Assembly: GCA_024220505.1 (NCBI GenBank)
Contig: JAKZZE010000008.1
Coordinates: 806,001 to 870,000, forward strand
Source of the DNA: Rhizopus arrhizus
Taxonomy: Eukaryota; Mucoromycota; Mucoromycetes; Mucorales; Rhizopodaceae
DNA length: 64,000 nucleotides
Reading direction: 5' to 3'
This document shows positions 14,023 to 25,070 of the stretch, piece by piece. Numbering within the stretch: position 1 is the stretch's first letter; every line of letters begins with the position of its first letter. The notes beneath the pieces were generated by a model. The model saw only the letters and a list, made by a program, of their open reading frames with translations. It had not been told where the DNA came from and did no database searches. Made by a program: the position numbers and the translations under genes.

Positions 14023-14970
14023 ATGGCCGCTGTTGCAGCTCAAATCTCCAAGAAGAGAAAGGTAAAAAGATAGAGATGAATGGATGGATGGATGAATATG
14101 TATTCTAATTCAATTTATAGTTTGTAAGTTTTCAATAAAAAAAATAATCAGCACTCGTCAACTTTATTAAATATCATTACAGGTCGCCGATGGTGTCTTC
14201 TACGCCGAATTGAACGAGTTCTTAACTCGTGAACTTGCTGAAGCTGGTTATGCTGGTGTCGAAGTTCGCGTCACCCCTGCTCGTACTGAGTAATGTGTTG
14301 ATGATCAAAAAGAAACGAAATGCTAATATTCTATATAACAGAATCATCATCCGTGCCACTCACACTCAAAACGTTCTTGGTGAAAAGGGTCGTCGTATCC
14401 GTGAATTGACTACGCTTGTCCAAAAGCGTTTCAAGTTCCCCGAAAACGCTGTTGAGCTCTATGCTGAACGTGTTCAAAACCGTGGTCTCTGTGCCATCGC
14501 TCAGTGTGAATCAGTCAAGTTCAAGCTTCTCAACGGTTTGGCCGTCCGTCGGTAGGGTGACAGATGAGATTTTTAAAAAAAAGATACTGACATGTTTACA
14601 CAGTGCCTGTTATGGTGTCATTCGTTTCGTCATGGAATCTGGTGCCAAGGGTTGTGAAGTCGTCGTCTCTGGTAAGGTTCGTGCTGCCCGTGCCAAGGCC
14701 ATGAAGTTTGCTGATGGTTTCATGATTCACTCTGGTAACCCCGCCCGTGAATTCATCACCACTGCTGTCCGTCACGTTGACTTGCGTCAAGGTGTCTTGG
14801 GTATCAAGGTCAAGATCATGTTGGACAATGACCCTACTGGTCGCAACGGTCCCAAGCAAACTCTCCCTGATATCGTCACCATCCTCGAACCCAAGGATGA
14901 AGCTCCTATCACTGAGCCCTCTGCCCAAGACTTCAGACCTGCTGCTGTCGAACCCGTTGAAGCTCATTAA
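14023..14970 (+). CDS. RPS3: 40S ribosomal protein S3 (uS3), with a 3-nt microexon
   Basis: uS3 sits at the mRNA entry channel of the small subunit. Exons are 14023-14061, 14121-14123, 14183-14289, 14342-14551 and 14604-14970, giving 241 residues. Exon 2 is the single codon TTT between a perfect acceptor (tttatag) and a perfect donor (gtaagt). It supplies the residue that is Phe or Leu in all uS3 proteins I know, in KKRK-F-VADG. The rest has [20 protein letters not shown], a KH domain with [33 protein letters not shown] and the C-terminal part [20 protein letters not shown]. Skipping the microexon would leave the frame intact but delete the conserved residue. It ends 87 bp from the convergent mucin-like gene. 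Confidence 0.94.
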
Positions 14971-15057
14971 AAGGTTCCATTATATTTTTTTGAAATATAA
15001 ACTTTTTTTGTTTGTGTACATATGTATGTGTGGGGAATAGATACTTTTTATTTACAT

Positions 15058-16023
15058 CTATTTTGATTTTTGAAAGGCAGAAGACATGGAAGACCACCAG
15101 GATTGTCTTTGTGTCATGTAAAATTCCTCTTCATCTAAACTTGACCTCATCCAGTCATCATTATGTTGATAAGGGTCTCTGTAAAAGACATCATTATACA
15201 ATTCACTTGATCTCGCTATCGCTTTTCGTCTGTGGCGTCGTTTGTAACATACCAGGCCGGCAATAATCAATGCCACACCTCCGGCTGCTCCTATCACGCC
15301 TCCTACAATGCTTCCTACAGGTGTGCCTGAATTGTTGCCGATGGCTTGGTCGGCTGCAAGCGTAGGCATCACAATTCTAAAAGGATTAATTTTTCTTTTT
15401 TTCAGTTCACAAAAAAAAAAAAAAAAAATTTACGACGTTGGAATCACAGTAGTAATGGTCGTGGTCATGCCATTGACAATGATAGCTGTTTGAGTCGGAA
15501 TGTCTGTTGAAATAGTAGTATTGATTATGCGATATCCTGAAGAGGCGCTTAAGTATGTACTAGTAGTAGTAGGCGCCTGAGTTGTAGTAGAGTCTTGTGG
15601 TGCTGAAGGGTTGGAGGTGGTGGAATCTGTTGACGTTGGAGATTCTAAAGTGTCTGTTGTTGTGATTGGAAGTTTTGAAGAAGTTGTAGTTGTCATAGAT
15701 ATACTACTGATATTTTCTGACACCACTGTAGTTGTATGAGTATGTACTTCTTTAGTAGAAGTACTAGTAGGATTTAACGCGAATGATGATTGAGCCGTAG
15801 TGCTGATAGGTTTTGTTGTGGCAAGAGCAGTAGAGGTAGTGGTATCAGGCGTTGCGCTGGACGTGATCATGTCAGAAGACTGTGTTGCAGACAGTAGATT
15901 ATCTGAGGCTTCGGTGGGTTTGGCGTTAGAAATTGTAGTCGTAGCCATAGTTTCTGTAACTGTTTGCTGTAAGGTGGCAGTATCAGCAGCTGTATTGCCT
16001 ATCAAAGTTTCTCTAGTAGACAT
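15058..16023 (-). CDS. Mucin-like Ser/Thr-rich single-pass membrane protein
   Basis: Exons on the minus strand are 16023-15434 and 15376-15058, giving 302 residues. Residues about 1-210 are almost entirely Thr, Ser, Pro and Ala, typical of a heavily O-mannosylated cell-surface stalk. One glycine-rich membrane segment follows at about 217-241 (GGVIGAAGGVALIIAG) and then a basic stop-transfer run KRRHRRK. The cytoplasmic tail of about 60 residues is tyrosine/tryptophan-rich. The layout recalls fungal wall sensors of the Mid2/Wsc type, but no WSC or other folded ectodomain is present. No N-terminal signal peptide is visible. A TATA box 110 bp upstream of this ATG leaves no room for an upstream signal-peptide exon, so a signal-less (type III) insertion is possible. 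Function is unknown. Confidence 0.7.
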
Positions 16024-16130
16024 TTAAAAATAATTTATATTTAGTGAAAAGAAAAGATTTAAAAATAGAAATGAAAATAACTGAAAGGCAGATAAAACAA
16101 TTGGATAACTTTTTTTCCAGAAAAGGCACA

Positions 16131-16139
16131 TCTTTTATA
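16131..16139 (-). promoter_or_regulatory. TATA box of mucin-like gene
   Basis: TATAAAAGA on the minus strand, about 110 bp before the ATG at 16023. No other in-window ATG lies between it and that start. Confidence 0.5.
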
Positions 16140-18254
16140 CAGTTTTCTTTCTCCTCTTCCCCCAATGAATCTGTACAAGACGTGTGCGCTCCTATGCGAC
16201 TTTTGAAAAGCGAACTTGAGCTTAGAAAAAAAAAAAGTTTTTATCATGCAAGCTGTAGCACAACATGCTATGAACTCTATTGCAACGGCTAATGACAACC
16301 ACTGATATTACAGATTGAGGACAACCTATCACTGCTTTTTAAGGAGATTGGAAGGAAAGAAGTTGATTCGTCATAGTCTGCTGTTTTTGCTTGATATGAT
16401 CATTTTCAAGTTTTATCAATCAATGTTCATCATGATATGGAACAAAGCACACTTTAGAATAAAAAATTAATAATTAGCTGTAAAGGTGAATGGTTTGAAA
16501 CGAATTTCTTTCTCTGACAAAACTGAAGTCTAGGTATAAAGCTTAAACATAACTCAACTTGACAACAAGATCGAAAAGGAAATAGATAGAACTCTAGAGA
16601 TTTAACTAGTAGAAAGGGCTTCGTTATCAGTAAAGCTCTAGACTCATTCGTTGATGTAGAATTTTACAATATTCGGTCATTGTAAGTAACACTTTGACTT
16701 ACTTTGCAAAATGATTATATATATCAATGCACAAATTATTTGCTAGGTTTTTTCTAGTTGATCTACTTGATGTGAATGGTTGACCAAAGCCACTCGAAGA
16801 ATATTCAAATCGAAGGATCCGTTGATGAAATTCGTGCAATCATTTCTATCTTTGAACCAAACATTCTTATAGAGTCCATTAATTCTCAACTATACTGTTT
16901 TTGGATTATTTATTAAGGGTAGTACTGTTATGGAGACGATATAAGCTATAGTTGTTGTACTCTGTGGCCAGTTTCAGACTCATTATCTGGCCGATCTCTG
17001 GTGCAAATCCCAAGTCGGGGGGAGGGGGAGAAACGAATGGGAGCTGTAAAGAACTAAAATGATTTAACAAAATCAATAGCCATGACTATAATGCTTACGG
17101 TACTGTTCTTAGTGTTAGTATGGTACTAGAATTGCTATTTTGGAGGCAGCCAATCCTTTGATCGCTTCTGATGGTCAGATAGAAGCTAAAGTTTATATTA
17201 AAGCTGGATATAGCTGTGTTCCCACATTGTATAAAATTGGCTCAATAAAGTCTACATTATAAATTGCATAGGCTCAGCCAAAGTGCCAACAGAAGCAAAG
17301 ATAGCTAGGAGAAGTTAAGAAAACTATCCAATGCACTGTAATCCTTACAGATAAGATATCATAATTGCTATGAAGATTAAAATCTCCTGGAATTTTAAAA
17401 CCAACTGCATAAATCTGCCACAGACCTATACATGAAAATCAAAAGAAAAGACACAGATACCTTGTCGATTTGACAAAAGCTTTAATCTTTTTTCACCGTT
17501 ATCATTTGAGGCATAACCATTTTACTGTAAATAAACACTTGTAGCAGCATTAAAAAGCCTGCTACATGCAGCTTCATATGTGAATTTAAGTAATCGTATT
17601 TAATCAATTCCAAAAGCATATATTGTCATCACACTACCCATTCAGCCGATTTTGAATATAAAGCAAATTTAGTTATTCTCTGTCATGCACTAGAAATAGT
17701 ATTCTCAATAAACCATCAGAACAACAAAGCCAGTATTATAACAGCTTGAGTTTGGGATATAAGGAACATAAAGTAAAAGAGAAGAGAGATTAAAGGATGA
17801 CAGTATATAAAGTAAAAAAAAAATTATCTTAACCCAATCAGATTTATCAGATTTATACATTAGATAGTATCAATCCACAAATACTCGATCGAATGAATTG
17901 AAGGGCCATTATTGGATCTAGGTTATTGGAATAATATAAGTTCCTCCAAATCATTGAGCATAGTTGACTAAAAGGGATAAAAAAATGATGAAAAAAGCGA
18001 TGGGGAATTTGCTTTAAAGAAATATGAAAGTGCATTGTCTACTTTCATGGGAGCTAAAAAGTTCATTACGATTAAAGCTCATGCCAACCTCTCAGTGTCA
18101 CTTCTTCTCATTCTGTTGCTATGGTTACAAGCAAAACATAAAAACAAAATAAAAAGCAGGAAATAAAGTTTCACAAAAGAATGGCTCTCTTTTTTTTATT
18201 GTAGTCTTCATTTCTAATCTCTGGACAAAATATTGTACACTGTTTTTTATTTCT
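16140..18254. other. Gene-poor intergenic stretch, about 2.1 kb
   Basis: Both strands are full of stops and no frame resembles a known protein. A G-rich run occurs near 17018-17032. No inverted or direct terminal repeats were noticed. It may be old, decayed repeat DNA, but I see nothing that identifies an element. Confidence 0.45.
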
Positions 18255-19152
18255 TTACTTTCTGTACCAAAGTTGAGTGATCTTTGTCTATTAGAAGTGT
18301 TAGTAACCTGGATATTCTCTGTTATTTATATACACTTACTCTTCTCATCTTCTTTTGTAATTGGAAAATGCCGTAAAGCAAAGCCTCGGAAGTAGGAGGA
18401 CAACCAGGAACGTAAATATCAACAGGAACAATACGATCACATCCACGAACAACAGAGTAAGAATAGTGGTAGTATCCACCACCGTTAGCACAACTTCCCA
18501 TAGAAATAACCCAACGAGGTTCAGGCATCTTTTATCCACATTAATAACGCTTTTTGATTCATTTACATTACACTGTTTACCTGGTCATAAACCTTTCTTA
18601 AGGCAGGAGCCATCTTGTTTGTTAAAGTACCAGCAACAATCATAACATCAGATTGACGAGGTGAGGCACGGAAAACAATACCAAGACGATCTTGATCATA
18701 ACGAGGAGCTGAACAGTGCATCATTTCCTAAAATACAATCACTTTTTAGTCTATCCGTACTGTATCCATTTTAATCCCTATTCTACATACGACGGCACAA
18801 CAAGCTAAACCGAAAGTCATGGGCCAGATGGAACCTTCACGAGCCCAGCTGACAACACGATCAACTGTGGACAAGACATATTCTAATAGAGCCGTAGTAT
18901 GAGTTGATTGACTTCTAAGTTTTTTTTTTTTCTTTTTTTTTTTACCTGCGCTGTTGTTAGGCTTTACTGTGATATCTTTGATTTGGTCAATGTTTCTGAC
19001 AACTTCAGTTGACATGGGACGGTATGCTATAGCTAATGTCTTTGGAGCCGATAATGCTGATAATTATAATTAGCATGATTTTTTAATCTTTTTTAATCTC
19101 ATTTACTCAATGCTCTCTTAGCAGCGTTTAATCCAAGTGCAGTTGAAACCAT
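18255..19152 (-). CDS. NDUFS7: NADH:ubiquinone oxidoreductase PSST subunit (NDUFS7/Nqo6)
   Basis: PSST carries iron-sulfur cluster N2, the last electron donor to ubiquinone in mitochondrial complex I. Exons on the minus strand are 19152-19107, 19056-18946, 18882-18791, 18727-18581, 18528-18340 and 18287-18255, giving 205 residues in consistent frame. The first about 30 residues look like a mitochondrial presequence. Cluster ligands are all present: the CC pair in GLACCAVEMM (Cys80/81), Cys145 in [20 protein letters not shown] and Cys175 in [11 protein letters not shown]. The 33-nt last exon restores the conserved end ITQLWYRK; reading on past AAGATGAGAAGA instead hits a stop after five unrelated residues. 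The last intron has a clear ttactaac branch site. Confidence 0.94.
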
Positions 19153-21042
19153 TTTAACTGAATTATATATAAGAGTAGGGAGGTGGTTATTGGGGCCTTT
19201 CTTTATTGAAATTAGAAAAAAAGCTTCAAAAAAAAAAAAATCCCTCTTCTGGATTTTTTTAAGTCAGGGTGAAAAATGATGACGTAGTAAAAATATCCAA
19301 TAGAAATGCTTTTCATGCTTGGTGAGGGAAAAGCTATTTAAACGCACAACAAAACCAAAGACTACAAAAGCAAAATAAAGTAAAATAATGTCGATACATT
19401 TAAATAAAGTCGTTACAAATTATAATGAAATGCGCTTGGAGATTATATCATAAAGCTAGTTTGTCTCTTTTATTGCCATTAAAACCTACCATTTGACTAG
19501 ACTTTTTCTATCTTCTTCAACCACTGTAAATCAGAAAAGACGATGAAATACATAGGCATATTATATAGTAAAAACTTAGTCTATACAAATTTACCAGCAT
19601 TATCAAGAATCTTCAGTATCAGAACTACATATGCAAGTATTCAAAACACCAAAAGAGAGATATATGCTCAAGAATAAGTAAAAAGGCAAGAAAATAGAGT
19701 GGAAAGGAGGATTGCACTAGAGGAAAATCAAAATGAGTTGTAGTCTACAATGATACTTCAATTTGTTTCAGTACGGATCAAATATCAATCCTAGTAAAGA
19801 TAAGCAGTGTAGTTCATTTTGCTGTTATCAAAACATTATATAGTTTAATTATTGACCCGTTAAAGGTACAAGTAGCTCTTTCACACAAAAACTTCAGCAA
19901 CCAAAGCATACCAGCAAAGTTCGCAGCAGCTGCGGCATGCATTTGGGTGTTGCTTATGAACCAAAAAACTCGGTATTTTGTAGATGTTTTGAACAATTCA
20001 AGGTACTCTAAGATGCTAATGAAAGGACTGAAGGTTAATTTAGGGTAAAGGAGGCAGTTGACCGACAAAAAAAAGCTGATAAGTCTGTTTGAAGCCAGTG
20101 GTATAGTCAATTGTAAAAGTTCATTCTTTTACGAAAGAGAATTCCAATGTATATAACCCTAAAGTTAGTAGAAATATAAAATCTGGTAAATTGTACATAA
20201 ACAAAAAAAGAGCATACAGAAAAGTTAACCTGTTGATAATAGAAACTCATCATTCAATGAATAATGATCTTTAAGTAGCTTTTTTTTTTCTTTTTCGAAA
20301 TAATAAGTATAGATGGTAAGTTATTTCAGTAAATCCAGAATAAGGTATTAAAGCATTAAAGAATTGCACATTTAATTCGTGCTTTATTAAGTGTAACTAC
20401 AATACACAAGCTAGTCTGTCACTACATCGAAGAGACATACAATTTACATAAAATTCAAAGTAATCTGGCGTTTCATTAGCCTTGCAAATCTAGCAAATTC
20501 AAAAATATAGAAAAAGTATGCCATGGCTCATGGATAATCATAGGCTCACACATAGTGTATTTAGAGTTAAAGAGCTAATAATGTTTAGCATTATATAATT
20601 TACCTGAACATTCCATATTAAAGATAGGGTAGCTGATAATATGGATTGCTGACTGCTACATATCTTTACTTGCTTCTCCAACTTGGTCAATTATGTATTC
20701 TATTTTAACAGATTCTATTCATTCATTTTTTCTATGCTGTTATAGCATAGAATAGCTTCATTAATTATCTGTGAAGCATGTGTCAATTAGACGAATTCAT
20801 TTTTTTTTTTTTGGTAAGGAAAGAAGAATAAAATAAAAAACTAATAGCTAATAATAATAATAATAATAATACTATCTTTTTGTTGAAAGAAAGGAGTTTT
20901 ATTTCACAAAATATTGATCATTGTTTAAAGTATTTAAATGAATAGTAGAACTTGGAAAAAAAGCAACTAAACCGGTAAGGACTAAAACTACGAATATCTT
21001 ATTAATTTGATAGTTTGTAAAGTTCAAGATTAACATTGTTAC
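19153..21042. other. Gene-poor intergenic stretch, about 1.9 kb
   Basis: The promoter side of the PSST gene followed by A/T-rich DNA. It includes an ATA/AAT microsatellite near 20849-20871. One 98-codon open frame on the minus strand (19814-20110) has no recognisable motif and no promoter signal, and I do not call it a gene. Confidence 0.45.
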
Positions 21043-21279
21043 TTAGTCTGTTGATTTGCAAAAAATTGAAAGACCACATCCGTTATCATTGAGTATCTCG
21101 TTTCCTTTGAGTATCTTGTCTTTATTGAGTATATCGTTTTTATTGAGGAAATTGTTGTCACTCGCAATAGGTATGATATCAAGGCCACCTTTACCACCAT
21201 CTCGTTTAATAACACCAGCAGAATTGTTCCCAATGAGATAGGCCAAGGCAAAAGTAGCTAAAATAAGAAAAGAGCGCAT
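21043..21279 (-). CDS. Small secreted peptide precursor with Kex2-type site
   Basis: A 78-residue open frame. The first about 20 residues are a good signal peptide (MRSFLILATFALAYLIGNNS). A dibasic KR follows at about residues 25-26, the usual Kex2 cleavage site, leaving a mature peptide of about 52 residues. The peptide is rich in Asn, Asp, Ile and Lys, has a loose N-x-x-x-I-L pattern repeated several times (NDILN, DKILKG, NEILND), and has two Cys near the C terminus. A TATAAAAGA box lies 52 bp upstream, which supports transcription and fixes this Met as the start rather than the longer upstream frame. I do not recognise the family. It could be a pheromone-like or effector-like peptide. Confidence 0.65.
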   Translation of the reverse strand: MRSFLILATFALAYLIGNNSAGVIKRDGGKGGLDIIPIASDNNFLNKNDILNKDKILKGNEILNDNGCGLSIFCKSTD

Positions 21280-21330
21280 ATTGAATGAAGTAGATTGATT
21301 CGATACAATTAATAAAAAAAAAGTGTGGTC

Positions 21331-21339
21331 TCTTTTATA
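21331..21339 (-). promoter_or_regulatory. TATA box of small secreted peptide gene
   Basis: TATAAAAGA on the minus strand, 52 bp before the ATG at 21279. It is identical to the box in front of GAPDH. Confidence 0.55.
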
Positions 21340-23542
21340 TCCCTTTTTTTTTCGCAGTATAGCAATAAATCTGATATATTCCATAGAAAGGATCTTCTTC
21401 TTTTGGTTGTGCATAAAGAGGATTTTATTTGAAAGAAAAATTAAATTTAAAATGTCATACTTACGGCAATAATCAAATGAACTAATTTATGGAAAAAAAA
21501 AATGTTCCTCAGATTATTTCTCTTGCTATAAGACTAGGTTTGTTTGATTTGTGATTATGTTTATTATATTATTGAATAATGAATTAGAAACCTACTACAT
21601 TCAAAATGATATGCATCTCATTGTACCTTGTTTCTTCTTTTTTCACCATTTGTTCATTCCTTCTTTTATGCATCAAGAGAGCTATATCATTGCTTTTAGA
21701 TAATCATCCAAAGATGAAAATTTTGTTTATAAATATCACGCTGTTGGTGCTTCTTTTAGCTTTGGCGGCGCACACAAGATTATAGATATCCTCCCTTGTT
21801 TTTGTAACAATCGCAGATCTCTCCTGTTCTATATCCCTGTTTCAGGCTCTATCTTGCAATATATTTATTGACACTTATCTTTTGAGACAGCTTTGATAAA
21901 CAAAATTAACCATATAATATATATTTTTTCTTTAAAGTGTTCATCTGATCACTATGCTTTAAGTGCAAAAAAAAAAAAAAAAAAAAAGAGATGAACTATT
22001 TTTACGTAAAAAGTATTCTAGTATTACAGTTGTGCCACTCATGCAAACCCCGTGGTAATGCGTAAAAAGATTCATGGTTTCTTTGTAAACATACAATGAG
22101 GTTTATTTTTCATTAAACTCTTTTTAAACTAATAAATGATTGTTAAATAGAAATCCAGGGCATGTTACTAAAGCGATTATGTAAAAAAAAAAAAAAAAAA
22201 AAAAAGCAGAGCGGGATGGAGAAGAAATTAAAAAGATTTTCCTCTAGTTAGCAAGCTCCTTTAGATACCCTGTACTTATCATACTTTGAGGAATTTCCAA
22301 GGGCACTGCATGTCCTTATAATGATATAGCTATTAATAAACGAATACGAAATCAACCCCTTGTAAATGAAAGGATATATATTAGGTCAAATGCGGGCCCA
22401 GTATTCTAATTGTATGGGAATAACAATTTAGCCAAATTTTGGATTCCTGCAAAATTAAGGTAAACTTTGATTCTTTGTATAATAAAGAGGCAAAAAAAAA
22501 AAAAAAAACTAGAAGACAGGGTAGGGTTCATCACAAAACTAGTAGATTGATTTACTATTTCCTATGAACATTTTGCTATCTGGACCGAATAAAAGAGAAA
22601 GCACGCCAGGTTTTTAGTTTATTTCAGATACACCAAATTAGACTCACGGATATTTTCCGTACATCATTAAGAATGCAGTTGAGGATAAATGACAAATTAT
22701 ATGTTCTTATTTATTTATAATTGTATGCATACCCCTTTTAATAATCACATATTCCGGTTTTAGTAATGTTAATGATACTTGTATTATAAGAAAGAAGAAT
22801 AAATTATACCATAAGTGTCATATTGTATTCATATCTATGCTTAAAAAGTATTAAAAGTGATACTGAGATATGACATTGTGTATCAAGACGGATCGTTGCT
22901 GTGTTTGCTTGACGATTTCTTGCATCTGTAGAAAAATTGGTGGGAAAAGACTTTAAAGAGCTCATACAGCAGAAAGATGCTTGACAGTAAGAAGTTTTAT
23001 TGAGTTTTTTTATAATAAATTCTATATCTTAGGTCATAATTTGTCAAGATCTTTCAGTGGAATGCAAAATGTGGATAGAGGACGGTTATATTACTATTGA
23101 ATAGACACATACTTGAGATAAAGAGAGCCTTTTCAGGTTAAAAAAAGCAATTTTTTATAAACTAGATAAATATCAGCTCTATCGTTCACTAAATATATTT
23201 GTATTAAACAAAATATTTTGCAAAGTGTTTTAATTCTGATTAAACAAGCTGTTCATTTTATAGCTTGTTTTATGATAGGAAGTTGGTTATACAACTTTAT
23301 TGATAGAGATATACATATTTTTGGGCCAAAAAATGACTCAAACTACTGTTTATGAAGAAAATATATCGCTTTTTTTAGTGTTATTCTAATTGACATGTTC
23401 AAGCTGGTAAGTTGATTCACATGCCAGATTTAGAACTGATTTTGAACATTTTCATTGGTTAAAGGACAAAGCTTTTTTTTTTTCTGTCAAAATATTTTCT
23501 CTCTCTTTCTCTTTCTTTTTTGCCTTCGTTTATACCCTAAAG
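21340..23542. other. Gene-poor intergenic stretch, about 2.2 kb
   Basis: A/T-rich DNA with poly-A runs at about 21967-21986 and 22183-22205. A 23-codon frame at 21714-21785 encodes a signal-peptide-like leader and then stops; see findings. No other gene was found. The last about 100 bp form the T-rich DPH3 promoter. Confidence 0.45.
21714..21785 (+). pseudogene. Possible remnant of a small secreted-protein gene (leader only)
   Basis: ATG opens a 23-residue hydrophobic leader (MKILFINITLLVLLLALAAH) that stops right after a plausible signal-peptidase site. The next frame continues for about 30 codons with a C-F-C motif. This could be the first exon of a secreted peptide, a frameshifted relic, or chance. 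Support is weak. Confidence 0.25.
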
Positions 23543-23916
23543 ATGACTTCTTTTTACGACGAGGTACGATCCAGCATACAAATGTATCCTGATTCACAAT
23601 CATTAATTCAAAAATAATTAACTTAGATTGAAATTGAAGATATGGATTTTAATGAAGACGATCAAATCTATACTTATCCTTGTCCTTGTGGAGATAAGTT
23701 TGAAATCTCAGTGGTAATATCGTTTAAAATATTTTTTACGTTACAGAAATACTTATTTTTATTTTATAGGACGATTTAAGAGATGGTGAAGACGTAGCTC
23801 GATGTCCTTCATGTTCCTTAATCATTCGAGTCATTTATGATCCTGACGAGTTTGCGGATGAAGAGGACGAGGATACAACGTATGTAGCGTCGAGTGAAGC
23901 GATATGTGCTGCATAA
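23543..23916 (+). CDS. DPH3: Diphthamide biosynthesis protein 3 (CSL zinc finger)
   Basis: Dph3/Kti11 is a small iron/zinc protein. It donates electrons for diphthamide synthesis on eEF2 and is also needed by Elongator for tRNA wobble-uridine modification. Exons are 23543-23563, 23627-23713 and 23770-23916, giving 84 residues, the usual size. The first exon is only seven codons (MTSFYDE). The protein has the family start [11 protein letters not shown], the first metal-ligand pair in [12 protein letters not shown] and the second pair in [15 protein letters not shown]. The C terminus is acidic. The stop lies 52 bp from the stop of the convergent BAP31 gene, so the 3' UTRs probably overlap. Confidence 0.94.
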
Positions 23917-23968
23917 AAAAAAAAGGACCTAGTATTTCCTTTTGTATTTATTTATATAAAACTCTCAT

Positions 23969-24909
23969 TTAAGCTTGTTTTTGCTTTAATGATTCATGTC
24001 TGTCTCGAAGTTGATTGTATTCTTCTGTTTGCTGCGCAATTTGCTTCTTCAAGTTCTCAATGTCCTTTTCTTGCTTTTTCAACTCTTCTACTTCAACTTT
24101 GAGTGCAGTAATCTTGTTTTTGAAAGTTGTCTCCATTGTTTCTAAACGTTCTTGATCTTGAGTACTTGAAACATGTTCTTTCATAGCATCTTCTAATTCT
24201 TCTTCCTTCTTCAACATGGCAATCACCAAGCTGCTTGTACGTTCGAGAATGCTACAAAAAAATATTCAGGACTATTCGCTATAATGTTTGTGTGTAACTT
24301 ACAGCGATAAAAAGAGGGTAAAGCCGGTCAAGTATAAGTTTCTTTGAGCATAAAATTTGCTTGCCTTTAAGCTTTCTTCGTAACTATGATCATGATGACT
24401 TTCCTCTTCATTTTCATTGAGACGTTGTAAACGATTAACAGCATCTATTCATCCCAAAAAAAAAATCAATAAACGTTCATAGATACCGCGTCATATATAT
24501 ACCAATAAACAAAACAAAGATAAAGCTAAGAGAAAGGTGAGTACTTTATATGCTTTTTTTTCATTTCAATCTGTTACCCAAAGACAATTCTCAATGTATT
24601 CAAAGCTTTATCAACCTTTTGTGTATAATAATTGTGTAAATGTATAGGTGATATAAAATGTATAAATATATACATACCAAAGGAGAAGTGGATGCAAATT
24701 TAAACATAGCTCTACGCCAACGAGAAGGAAGGGGTAACTAACCGAGATTTAATTTTAAAACTTTCTTAATGTATAACGCTTACCACAATCACACAAAAGA
24801 TAAACATCTAAAACAAAGGAAAAGTTAATAACGCGTACTTGTCAACATCGTAAGTATATATTACCTCGACAACGAGAATAAAAAAAATTGTGGTGAAATA
24901 AATTGTCAT
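23969..24909 (-). CDS. YET3: BAP31/Yet3-family ER membrane protein
   Basis: BAP31-type proteins are ER export and quality-control factors. Exons on the minus strand are 24909-24865, 24807-24784, 24737-24678, 24615-24578, 24525-24503, 24444-24303 and 24251-23969, giving 204 residues. Several exons are tiny (23-45 nt), yet all phases agree. There are three membrane segments: about 4-24, 47-62 (RIVFGFIFVLFIDAVNRLQ region) and 98-118. The family signature LPLPSRWRRAM follows the first, and KFYAQRNLYLTGFTLFLSL precedes the third. A long coiled coil fills about 120-200. The C-terminal residues KQKQA fit a KxKxx ER-retrieval signal, the counterpart of KKxx in animal BAP31. Yet3 versus Yet1 assignment is not certain. 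Confidence 0.88.
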
Positions 24910-25070
24910 CTTTACAAACTAAAGAGAATAGAAAGAACTGAAAAAATAAAAATAAAAAAGTGCTTGGCAACCCCTCTCTCCGTGTGTCACCCGAACGATA
25001 AAATGACACGTATTTCATGAAAGTTTTTTTGTTGTACAATGTGTATATGCGTGTGTTTATTATATAAAAA

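Noticed and set aside
16059..16298. Upstream hydrophobic minus-strand frame as a signal-peptide exon for the mucin-like gene
   Set aside because: It lies on and upstream of the TATA box, so it would not be in the transcript.
19814..20110. 98-residue minus-strand frame
   Set aside because: No motif, no splice partner and no TATA; composition like the surrounding gene desert.
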